Below are positions 1 through 6,164 of a stretch of 8,523 nucleotides of DNA, in pieces (within the stretch, counting starts at the first letter, position 1; each line of letters opens with the position of its first letter). Both the position numbers and the translations under genes were made by a program. Source of the stretch: JBAPRR01 sp049281195. GTDB lineage: Bacteria; Actinomycetota; Acidimicrobiia; Acidimicrobiales; CAVXTF01. The stretch covers positions 1 through 8,523 of the forward strand of contig JBAPRR010000131.1 of the NCBI GenBank assembly GCA_049281195.1, given 5' to 3'. The notes under the pieces are model-generated. The model was not told the origin of the DNA. It saw only the letters and a program-made list of their open reading frames with translations, and made no database searches.

Positions 1-297
1 GCTCAACTTGTCGCCCTCGATGCTCACGGTGCCGCTCGACTGGCGCATGCGCCCGCCGGCAACCTTGAGGATCGTCGACTTACCCGCTCCGTTCGGCCCC
101 AGGAGCACGAACACCCCTCCGGCGGGAACCGAAAGATCCACTCCCCGCAGTGCTTCGATCCGCCCATAGGACGCGTGAACATCATTGAACTCGAGCACCG
201 GAACGGTCGCGTTCGAGGAGCTTCCGTTCAGGTGAGCGTCCGCCGCAGAGGCGGAAGGCGTGTTGATGGCGGGGTCGATAGTGGCGGGGTCGGTCAT
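1..297 (-). CDS. livF: LivF-type ABC transporter ATP-binding protein, N-terminal part (partial)
   Basis: This is the second ATPase of a branched-chain-amino-acid-type (HAAT) importer; it would sit on the cytoplasmic face of the permease and hydrolyse ATP to drive uptake. Ninety-nine codons are present before the window edge. Visible are the A-loop tyrosine Y44 (ASYGRIEAL) and Walker A GPNGAGKS at residues 67-74. The signature, Walker B and H-loop lie outside the window. The ATG shares four bases (ATGA) with the livG stop, which indicates translational coupling; no good Shine-Dalgarno is visible. The protein carries about 33 extra residues, rich in Ala, Ser, Asp and Asn, before the usual LivF beginning (VLEFNDVHASYG). 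A GTG at codon 34 would give the canonical start, but I see no ribosome binding site for it, so I keep the ATG. The LivF assignment, rather than a second LivG, rests on gene order and on the short Walker A to strand spacing. Confidence 0.9.
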   Translation of the reverse strand, partial: MTDPATIDPAINTPSASAADAHLNGSSSNATVPVLEFNDVHASYGRIEALRGVDLSVPAGGVFVLLGPNGAGKSTILKVAGGRMRQSSGTVSIEGDKLS

Positions 298-1091
298 TTC
301 GCGACCGGTTCCAGATCACCGAGGTAGGCGGAGCGGACCGCGGCCTGCTTCCTCACCTCGTCGGGAGTGCCCGATGCGATAACGACTCCGGCGTCGAGCA
401 CGCACACGGTGTCACTCACCTTCATGAGCAGTTCCATGTCGTGCTCGACCAGAAGGACAGCCATGCCGCTTTTCGCCAGGTCGGTCAACAGGTCGCCGAG
501 TGTCTGAGACTCCTCGTCGTTGAGGCCCGAGCTCGGCTCGTCCAAGAGCAGGACCTTGGGAGAAGTGGCGAGCGCTCGAGCCAGTTCCACCAGGCGGGCC
601 TGACCGGTCGGAAGAGAGCTCACCTGCACGCCTTTCAGGTCGCCCAGACCGACGCGCTCGAGAAGGGAGTGGGTCACCTCACGGCTTGTGGCTTCAGTCG
701 GAGGCCTGTCGGTCTCGGTGATGCCCGTGACCTTCTTGGAGGGCCTCCACCACTGGAGCGTGGATTCGGCGCCCACCAGAACGTTCTCTTCCACGCTCAA
801 CGACCAGAACAACTCGAGGCGTTGGAATGTCCGCGCGATCCCGAGCCGGGCCCGCCGATGGGTTCCGAGGTGCGTTATATCTGAGCCGGCCAGCGTCACG
901 CGTCCGGTGCTCGGTTTGCGTAGACCGGTCAACACGTCGAAGAACGTCGTCTTACCGGCGCCGTTCGGGCCGATCAGACCGGAGACCTTGCCGGCTTCGA
1001 TCGGCATCGACACGCTCTGCAACGCCTGCACGCCGCCGAAGCGAACCGACACCTCGCTCGCCACCAAGACGGTGTCAGGCGGCATCGACAC
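294..1091 (-). CDS. livG: LivG-type ABC transporter ATP-binding protein
   Basis: First ATPase of the Liv-type importer, cytoplasmic and membrane-associated, predicted to pair with LivF. All nucleotide-binding elements are present: Walker A GPNGAGKT (41-48), Q-loop glutamine Q90 (ARTFQRLELF), signature region SLPTGQARLVELARAL (from 159), Walker B LLLDEP with catalytic E185, and H-loop H217 (LLVEHD). The signature reads LPTGQ in place of LSGGQ; LivG proteins commonly depart from the consensus here. The length of 265 residues is normal for LivG, including the insert between Q-loop and signature (about 107-140). The outermost start is GTG at 1091, overlapping the permease gene by 17 bases. An ATG two codons in (1085) has GGTGGGA at better spacing and is probably the true start. 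The end overlaps the livF start as ATGA. Confidence 0.95.
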   Translation of the reverse strand: MSMPPDTVLVASEVSVRFGGVQALQSVSMPIEAGKVSGLIGPNGAGKTTFFDVLTGLRKPSTGRVTLAGSDITHLGTHRRARLGIARTFQRLELFWSLSVEENVLVGAESTLQWWRPSKKVTGITETDRPPTEATSREVTHSLLERVGLGDLKGVQVSSLPTGQARLVELARALATSPKVLLLDEPSSGLNDEESQTLGDLLTDLAKSGMAVLLVEHDMELLMKVSDTVCVLDAGVVIASGTPDEVRKQAAVRSAYLGDLEPVAK

Positions 1092-2967
1092 TTCCCACCG
1101 ATACGGGTTCTCGCGTCCTGCTCGTCATGTCGATCACCTTGCGTACGGGAGATCCGCGGCCGAACCAGTCGATGCCGAGGACACCGTTCGGGAGCCAGCC
1201 GATCAACACGATCCCGATACCGACGAGGAAGTAGGCGCCCCCGTTCGACGGCAACAGCTCGAGAGCGGCGAGAGAGATCCCGGCCAACAGCGCTCCGGTC
1301 ACGCTGCGCACACCGAAGATGACGAGGAGCATCAGGAGCTCGAGGCTGATGAACAACTGGAAGTCGTTCGAGTTCACGACCAGGTTGCCGTACAGGCAGC
1401 CGCCGAGCGCAGCCAGTCCGGCCGACATCGCGAACACCGCGAGGCGGGTGAACTTCACGTTGAGGCCGACCGTGGCGCAGGCAGCGGGTGAGTCCGACAG
1501 GCCGACCAGCCGTCTCCCGAAGGTGCTGCGCCTAATAGCGAGTACGAGAGCAGAAGCGATCGCGAAAAGGACTCCGTATATGACCAGCTGGCCACCGGCG
1601 GTCTTGACGTCGAGACCGAAGAACCCGAGGTCGCGGATGCGGATGCCGGTGAGGGCCGTCGAGTCCATGTACGGCGAGAAGAACGCAGCCACCGCGGCTT
1701 GAGCGAAGGCGAGCGTCGCGAGCGCCATATAAAGGCCCCGGAGCCTGAGGGTGGGCAACGCGATGATCGCCCCGCACGCCGCGCCGAGTCCAACGGCTGC
1801 CAGCACACCGAGCCACGATCCCCCACCGTAGACATGGCCCATGGCGAATGATCCGATGCCCACGAATGTGAGCTGGCACAAAGAAACCTGGCCCGCGTAC
1901 CCGGTCAAAAGCACGAGGGACAGCGCTATCAGACCGAACACCAGACCGGTGGCAACGGTCGTCAACAACGTGCCGGAAAGCGCCACCGCGGCGAGGATGC
2001 TCAAGATGACGACGATGCCGCTTCCGGTGAGGGACCGTTTGAGCGGCACCACGCCCGGTGCCGCCGACACGGGGGGACGTCCGATCGCCCGGAGCCGGTC
2101 CTGGGGCAACAGGAGGAGCACCACGAACAGCAGGATCATCGGCAGGGACAGGTCCGCGTTTGCCAGCCACGACACGTGGACGTCGGTGCTCACGTAGCTG
2201 TACGCGATTCCGAGCACGATGGCCCCGAGGAACGTGAGCGGTAGTGAGCGCATCCGCCCGACCACCGCGGCCGCGAAACAGTTGACGAACACCAGCGTCA
2301 GGGTGTTCGGCGTGGTACCGCCGCCGGGAATGCACTCGACCACGAGGATCCCGCCGAGGCCGGCCAGCATGCAGCCGAGGATCCAACCGAGGCGCGAGAT
2401 GCGGATGGGGCGGGCGCCCGCCATGGCCAGAAGCTCCGGATCATCGACGACCGCTCTCATCGCGATGCCGACGCGGAAGTGGCGGAAGAACCACCACAGC
2501 GCCCCGGCAATGACGATGGCCACGCCTACTGCGAGCAACTCGGCCTCGCTCACGTAGACGCCACCGATGTCGACGCGGAACGTCGGAGGCGTCACTGTGA
2601 TCGTGTCGGTGCCCCAGATCTTCGTGCCGATACCGAGGAGTATCAAAAGGATGCCGAGGGTGACCATGAGCGAGCGAGCGGTCGTCGCGCCGTGGAGACG
2701 GCGCATGAACACCTTTTCGATGATGATCCCGAGCAACGGCGCTTCGACCAGCAAGACGAGCAGGAGAGCCACTAAAGGCGAGATCGTCGAGTGGTTCGTG
2801 TTGTAGGCGAGCTCCCAGTAGGTGCAGCAACACACCATCCCGATCGCGCCGTAAGAGAAGTTGAAAACTCCGGTTGTCGAGTATGTGACTACGAGACCAA
2901 GCGCGGGGATGGCGTAGATCGACCCGTAGACGATGCCGGCGACCAGTATTTCCCACAGATTGCTCAT
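1075..2967 (-). CDS. livHM: Fused LivH-LivM ABC transporter permease
   Basis: Integral membrane channel of the HAAT importer, with both permease subunits in one 630-residue chain. Residues 1-290 are LivH-like: start MSNLWEILVAGIVYGSIYAI, the segment TTGVFNFSYGAIG near 31-43, and a cytoplasmic ATPase-contact loop GIAMRAVVDDPELLAMAG at 167-184. A linker of about 25 residues (290-314, Pro/Arg/Ala-rich) leads to the LivM-like half, with GLIALSLVLLTGYAGQVSL around 345-363 and its own ATPase-contact loop STFGRRLVGLSDSPAACATVG at 481-501. The reading frame is continuous, so this is a true fusion and not two annotated genes run together. Oddities are a CCC cluster at 46-48 and SLCQ where LivM proteins usually have SLGQ. 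The start is supported by GAAGG eight bases upstream. The gene lies 113 bp after livK and overlaps livG. Substrate cannot be read from the sequence. Confidence 0.95.
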   Translation of the reverse strand: MSNLWEILVAGIVYGSIYAIPALGLVVTYSTTGVFNFSYGAIGMVCCCTYWELAYNTNHSTISPLVALLLVLLVEAPLLGIIIEKVFMRRLHGATTARSLMVTLGILLILLGIGTKIWGTDTITVTPPTFRVDIGGVYVSEAELLAVGVAIVIAGALWWFFRHFRVGIAMRAVVDDPELLAMAGARPIRISRLGWILGCMLAGLGGILVVECIPGGGTTPNTLTLVFVNCFAAAVVGRMRSLPLTFLGAIVLGIAYSYVSTDVHVSWLANADLSLPMILLFVVLLLLPQDRLRAIGRPPVSAAPGVVPLKRSLTGSGIVVILSILAAVALSGTLLTTVATGLVFGLIALSLVLLTGYAGQVSLCQLTFVGIGSFAMGHVYGGGSWLGVLAAVGLGAACGAIIALPTLRLRGLYMALATLAFAQAAVAAFFSPYMDSTALTGIRIRDLGFFGLDVKTAGGQLVIYGVLFAIASALVLAIRRSTFGRRLVGLSDSPAACATVGLNVKFTRLAVFAMSAGLAALGGCLYGNLVVNSNDFQLFISLELLMLLVIFGVRSVTGALLAGISLAALELLPSNGGAYFLVGIGIVLIGWLPNGVLGIDWFGRGSPVRKVIDMTSRTREPVSVGSVDAA

Positions 2968-3080
2968 CGCCGTCGCCTTCGCGTCGCGGCTTTCGTGTCC
3001 AGCGTTGCTGCTCTTTTCGCCAGATCCCTCACACGACTACCCGTCCCCCTGATACCACACCGACCGTAGCTCGGCCGACC
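2968..3080 (-). other. Intergenic spacer between livK and livHM
   Basis: This 113-bp gap holds only the ribosome binding site GAAGG (2976-2980) of the permease gene. I find no convincing hairpin followed by a T-run in the minus-strand direction and no good -35/-10 pair, so read-through from livK into livHM is the simplest reading. The small TCGGCCGA self-complementary octamer near 3070-3079 is too short to call. Confidence 0.5.
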
Positions 3081-4382
3081 CTAGCTGGGTGGGTGGTAGT
3101 AGGGCTCGTTGCAGATGAAACCGGACTTGGGCGACGGCGGCACGCGGACGAACACCCCGTTGACTACGCGGGCGATTATCACGCACGATCCCGGAACCTT
3201 GCCTGAAGGATTCGCAGGCGCCATCAAACCGCCCGCGTTGAAGCTGGTGATGTTCTTGAGCGCCGACAGCACGCCGGCCTGGGTGATGTTCGGTCCCGCG
3301 GCCTTCATGGCCTGGACCAGCAGCATCGCCGAGGCCCAGCCGTAGAGCGTGTAGAGGTCTGCGGTGAATCCGGGGTGCACCTTCTGAACCCAGGAGAGGA
3401 ATGTGTTCACCCCGGGAACGCTCTTTGCGTCACCGCCCAGGTACAGCACGGCCGCCTGGTCCAGCCAGATCCCGTTGGTCACCTGTGCACCACCGGCCAA
3501 CTGGGTGAAGTTGTCGACGTAGATCGGTCCGGCGGATTCGATGACCTGTGGGTGGAAGCCCTGCTGGTACATCTCGGCGACGATGTCCTCCGCATTGGTG
3601 GCATCTGTCACAGAAAGGTCCACGAACTGCACGCCGGCGTTCTTCATGGCCAGGACCTCGGGCGTGAAGTTCGTCTCGAGCGGTCCGTACAGCTGGTCGT
3701 AGACCACGTCGTAACCGAGGTGGGTCATGGCGTCTTTCAGCCCTACAGCCGAAGCCTCGGCGGAAGACTCCTGCGCCACCAGCAACGCAGTGTGCTTGAT
3801 CGCGGTCGGGAACTTGTTCTTGAAGAAGGTGAGACCGGTAAGGCCCCAGCCGTTCGACAGCGGGTTGACGCTGAACGTGTTCGCCAGGGAGTTCGTGTAA
3901 GCCGAAAGCGACACCGAAACGTTGGGGACGCCGGGGTGGGCGGCCAGGATCGCCCCGCCGTCCTGGTCCTGCAGGGAGAAGGAACCTGCGAACGCGACCA
4001 CCTTGTTGATGAGCGCCTGGGTCTCAGAGGTGTTGCTCTGCCCGTTGAACTGATCGTCTTCGGAATCGAAGGCGATCATGTGACCGTCGACGCCGTGGTC
4101 GACACTGTCGATGTAGGACAGGTACGCGTCGGTTCCCACTTCGGCACCTTCGAACAGTCCGGGGACCGGTCCGCCGATCGTCGACACATTTCCGACCGCG
4201 ACACATGTGGACGTCACCGCAGCGGCGCAGGTCTGGTCGATGGCGTTGACCGTCTTGACGTTCTTCGGCACGGTCGGGGCCGGACCACTCCCACCCCCCG
4301 CACTGGGCGCCTTGTGGCTGGTACAGGCGGCCAAAACCAGTGCGATCGCCATCAGTGTCGCAACGACACGCGTCCTTCTCAC
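3081..4382 (-). CDS. livK: LivK-like substrate-binding lipoprotein of an ABC importer
   Basis: Extracytoplasmic solute receptor of the importer, expected to be lipid-anchored to the outer face of the membrane and to deliver ligand to the LivHM permease. Residues 1-20 form a lipoprotein signal: Arg-rich start (MRRTR), hydrophobic core and lipobox LAAC with the modified cysteine at C20. A Gly/Ser/Pro tether follows (21-40). The remainder fits the type-I periplasmic binding fold (Peripla_BP_6): a first lobe with VAVGNVSTIGGPVPG near 61-75, and the typical AMKNAGVQFVDLS segment at 245-257. Four further cysteines (C52, C60, C400, C424) could form two disulfides. The length of 433 residues is slightly above the usual 370-420. 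The GTG start is supported by AAAGGGGA five bases upstream. The ligand is unknown; family members bind amino acids, amides, urea, aromatic acids and others. A KstR-like palindrome lies about 95 bp upstream. Confidence 0.9.
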   Translation of the reverse strand: MRRTRVVATLMAIALVLAACTSHKAPSAGGGSGPAPTVPKNVKTVNAIDQTCAAAVTSTCVAVGNVSTIGGPVPGLFEGAEVGTDAYLSYIDSVDHGVDGHMIAFDSEDDQFNGQSNTSETQALINKVVAFAGSFSLQDQDGGAILAAHPGVPNVSVSLSAYTNSLANTFSVNPLSNGWGLTGLTFFKNKFPTAIKHTALLVAQESSAEASAVGLKDAMTHLGYDVVYDQLYGPLETNFTPEVLAMKNAGVQFVDLSVTDATNAEDIVAEMYQQGFHPQVIESAGPIYVDNFTQLAGGAQVTNGIWLDQAAVLYLGGDAKSVPGVNTFLSWVQKVHPGFTADLYTLYGWASAMLLVQAMKAAGPNITQAGVLSALKNITSFNAGGLMAPANPSGKVPGSCVIIARVVNGVFVRVPPSPKSGFICNEPYYHPPS

Positions 4383-4386
4383 GCAG

Positions 4387-4394
4387 TCCCCTTT
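4387..4394 (-). promoter_or_regulatory. Ribosome binding site of livK
   Basis: On the minus strand AAAGGGGA ends four bases before the GTG at 4382. It is the strongest purine tract in the leader and decides the GTG start. Confidence 0.7.
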
Positions 4395-4474
4395 CCTAGA
4401 TCCCCCTGGTTCTCCTGTGCCACTGCCGTAGGCGTTGGAGCCGGGTCCCCCGATCCGGTTCTGCAGGCTACGAA

Positions 4475-4480
4475 ATTAGA
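4475..4480 (-). promoter_or_regulatory. Candidate -10 element of the livK promoter
   Basis: The minus strand reads TCTAAT, five of six matches to TATAAT, in an AT-rich patch that stands out in this GC-rich DNA. No good -35 is found at 16-19 bp spacing. Transcription would start near 4468 and give a leader of roughly 86 bases. The hexamer touches the downstream arm of the palindrome at 4479-4492. Confidence 0.35.
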
Positions 4481-4492
4481 GAACACGTTCTA
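4479..4492. promoter_or_regulatory. KstR-like palindromic operator upstream of livK
   Basis: The plus strand reads GAGAACACGTTCTA. The core is AGAAC, two bases, GTTCT, so both arms are perfect. From memory, the KstR operator of mycobacteria and rhodococci is TNNAACNNGTTNNA; this site matches seven of its eight fixed positions, with G for the first T. KstR is a TetR-family repressor of sterol and related lipid catabolism, released by CoA thioester metabolites. The site overlaps the candidate -10 of livK, where a bound repressor would block transcription. That a KstR homologue binds it is inference; another TetR-type lipid regulator could use a similar site. Confidence 0.5.
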
Positions 4493-4511
4493 CTCGCCGT
4501 GCGATGGTACG

Positions 4512-6032
4512 TCAGGTCGCACCTCCGTGCCCAGGTCCTGTGGCCGATTCGAGCCGATCTTGGCCGCGGACCGGGCCCGTGGCCCCCCTAACCCCTTCGA
4601 GAAACCGCACCACCCCTGAGATGGCGTAGGCAGGACGAACCGAGGCCAGGACATCGAACGCGTGCTGCGTGCGGGGCAATTCGGCGTAGGCCACGGTGGC
4701 CTTGGAAACGTGGCGCAGGGCCTCAACGAAGTGGCGGGCCTCCGATACGGGCACCAGCGTGTCGTTCATTCCATGGATGACAAAGAACGGCGGTGCTTGT
4801 GCGTTCACCCGGTACAGAGGCGAAGCATTCTCGAAGATGGCGGGATTTTCCTTCAGGGTCGTCTTGAACACCCGCTGCTCGAGCATCTTCAGAAGGCCCT
4901 TGTTGTAGCTGGCCAGGTAGGAGGGATCTCCCGGCTTGCTGCGGCAAGTCATGTCGTACACGCCGTACACGGGAACGCAGGCGTCGACCGAGGTGTCCTT
5001 GGCCTCGAATCCGGGCTGGAAGTCGGGATCTCCCGGTGTGAGGGCGACGAGCGCGCTCAGGTGCCCGCCTGCTGAACCACCGGATATGGCGACGAAACGG
5101 GGGTCACCTCCGTATTGGGCGATGTTCTCCTTCACCCACGCGACAGCGCGCTTGCAGTCGACGATGTGGTCGGGCCAGGTGGCCTTCGGGTTCCGCTTGT
5201 AGCCCAGTCCCACCGGACTCAGCCGATAATTGATGGTCACGCAGACCCACCCGCGCCGGGCGAGCTCGAGCATCATCGGGAATCCCTGTTCGCGCTTGTC
5301 GCCGATGATCCAAGCTCCGCCGTGGACGTATACGAAGACCGGGGCGAGCCCGGAGCGAGCGATGTCCGGTGCGGGGTTCGCGACCTTCTGGGTCTTTCTC
5401 TTGATGATGTCGAGGCGGTGAGCAGCAAGACCGTCGCCCCAGTAATCGACGTTCTTGACGAAATCAAAGGTGCGGGTCCCCCGCGCCACGGGGTTCACCA
5501 GGCGCCTGCCCCGCCACATGGAGTCGCTCCACGGGAGCGAATCTGTCCATGAGGGTGCGTCGTTCGAAGAATCTGCATCGTTCGAAGAATCTGGGTCGTC
5601 GACGGTGACCTGTGACTGTGACAAGTCGGAGGCGGGGTCAGACAACTCGACCTCGGGCTGGACGAAATCCGCTCCCCCGGCGACCACAGGCGTTCCATAT
5701 ATATCGTCGAGCGCCCGCTCGAAAACGGTGTGCGACCTACGCCCGTCGCGGTACAGGCCGATCAGACCGACCCACGAAATGAGCGCTATTCCGAGCCCCA
5801 ACCAACCGGGCCACCCGTCGAACGCCCCCAGAACGGCGAAAACCGCAGTGGCGGCGGCCTGCCACACGATGTTGTGAATCGGTAGTTCGCCGGTGAGCCA
5901 ACCACTGAAGAAACTGAAGATGCTCGCCGGTCCCCGTCGCCATGGCCAATAGGCATTGACCACCAATGCGGCGCCGACGACACTTACTGCCAGATAAGCC
6001 CAAGCCCAAGCCACGCCGTAATCCTCGCCCAC
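4512..6032 (-). CDS. Membrane-anchored alpha/beta hydrolase (LipC-like esterase/lipase)
   Basis: Predicted carboxylester hydrolase of the hormone-sensitive-lipase/BD-FAE type. The N-terminal third holds hydrophobic helices at about 8-28, 53-71 and 74-94, with a further aromatic stretch at 35-48, so the enzyme is membrane-bound. An acidic, Ser/Asn-rich linker (about 120-170) precedes the catalytic domain. There I see the oxyanion motif HGGAW (237-241), the nucleophile elbow GGSAG with S320, the acid D424 in HGMNDTLVP, and H457 in RTQHAFD, giving a complete triad. The chain of 506 residues is longer than typical soluble esterases because of the membrane part. The GTG at 6032 has only GAAGAA before it; a second in-frame GTG at 6014 has AGGA seven bases upstream and is a real alternative start. 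From memory, M. tuberculosis pairs LipC (Rv0220) with a WS/DGAT (Rv0221); here the hydrolase is divergent from a WS/DGAT. Substrate specificity is not readable. Confidence 0.9.
   Translation of the reverse strand: MGEDYGVAWAWAYLAVSVVGAALVVNAYWPWRRGPASIFSFFSGWLTGELPIHNIVWQAAATAVFAVLGAFDGWPGWLGLGIALISWVGLIGLYRDGRRSHTVFERALDDIYGTPVVAGGADFVQPEVELSDPASDLSQSQVTVDDPDSSNDADSSNDAPSWTDSLPWSDSMWRGRRLVNPVARGTRTFDFVKNVDYWGDGLAAHRLDIIKRKTQKVANPAPDIARSGLAPVFVYVHGGAWIIGDKREQGFPMMLELARRGWVCVTINYRLSPVGLGYKRNPKATWPDHIVDCKRAVAWVKENIAQYGGDPRFVAISGGSAGGHLSALVALTPGDPDFQPGFEAKDTSVDACVPVYGVYDMTCRSKPGDPSYLASYNKGLLKMLEQRVFKTTLKENPAIFENASPLYRVNAQAPPFFVIHGMNDTLVPVSEARHFVEALRHVSKATVAYAELPRTQHAFDVLASVRPAYAISGVVRFLEGVRGATGPVRGQDRLESATGPGHGGAT
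5560..5595 (-). repeat. Tandem 18-bp direct repeat inside the hydrolase linker
   Basis: Two adjacent 18-bp units share their first 16 bases (TCGTTCGAAGAATCTG on the plus strand). They encode DSSNDA twice (residues 148-159) in the acidic linker between membrane part and catalytic domain. The near identity suggests a recent in-frame slippage duplication. Confidence 0.85.
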
Positions 6033-6046
6033 TTCTTCGAGGTTTG

Positions 6047-6070
6047 GAAGTTCACCCTAAAGGGGACTTC
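6047..6070. repeat. Inverted repeat near the hydrolase start
   Basis: Arms GAAGT and ACTTC flank an inner CCC/GGG pair with a TAAA loop; single bases bulge in the left arm. It lies in the region that would be the hydrolase leader or promoter. No T-run follows, so it is not a terminator. Confidence 0.35.
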
Positions 6071-6122
6071 TGAGCGGGCTCGAGCATAAGGCTGCCTTGT
6101 AGTCCTCGTACGCGTAAGGAAT

Positions 6123-6133
6123 CCGTGACACGG
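6123..6133. repeat. Palindrome CCGTGACACGG upstream of WS/DGAT
   Basis: Two perfect 5-bp arms around one central base, 31 bp before the ATG of the acyltransferase gene. The position fits an operator or a 5' leader stem. I do not recognise it as a known regulator site. Confidence 0.4.
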
Positions 6134-6148
6134 CGGATACGGAATTAG

Positions 6149-6154
6149 AGGAGG
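6149..6154 (+). promoter_or_regulatory. Ribosome binding site of the WS/DGAT gene
   Basis: A full AGGAGG inside a longer purine run lies ten bases before the ATG at 6165. It is the strongest Shine-Dalgarno in the window and fixes that start; it suggests good expression. Confidence 0.85.
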
Positions 6155-6164
6155 AGCCTCACTG

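Larger units (their letters stand above)
6033..6164. promoter_or_regulatory. Divergent intergenic region between hydrolase and WS/DGAT genes
   Basis: These 132 bp must hold the promoters of both divergent genes. I do not find a convincing -35/-10 pair for either. It contains two inverted repeats. One is a GAAGT / ACTTC pair with an inner CCC / GGG (6047-6070), about 15 bp upstream of the hydrolase start. The other is the near-perfect palindrome CCGTGACACGG (6123-6133), about 31 bp upstream of the WS/DGAT start. Either could be an operator or a leader hairpin. Confidence 0.5.

Noticed and set aside
159..164. LPTGQ signature in LivG as evidence of a dead ATPase (residue numbers)
   Set aside because: LivG-type ATPases commonly deviate from LSGGQ, and Walker A, Walker B glutamate and H-loop histidine are all intact.
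688..1491. 267-codon open frame on the plus strand opposite livG and the permease gene
   Set aside because: It crosses the boundary of two well-supported overlapping genes and its protein is an Arg/Glu/His-rich shadow without motifs.
1532..2386. 284-codon open frame on the minus strand within the permease gene, other frame
   Set aside because: Arg/His/Pro-rich out-of-frame translation of the permease, with no membrane character.
3061..3083. Terminator after livK
   Set aside because: The self-complementary TCGGCCGA is too short and no T-run follows on the minus strand.
3375..4619. 414-codon open frame on the plus strand opposite livK
   Set aside because: It is antisense to a gene with a lipobox and a clear binding-protein fold, runs across the livK promoter region and into the hydrolase gene, and its translation is compositionally odd with no recognisable motif. 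Long antisense frames are expected in GC-rich DNA.
5694..5706. AT-rich CCATATATATCGT as a promoter
   Set aside because: It lies inside the hydrolase coding region (IYGTP codons) with no -35 and no gene starting downstream.
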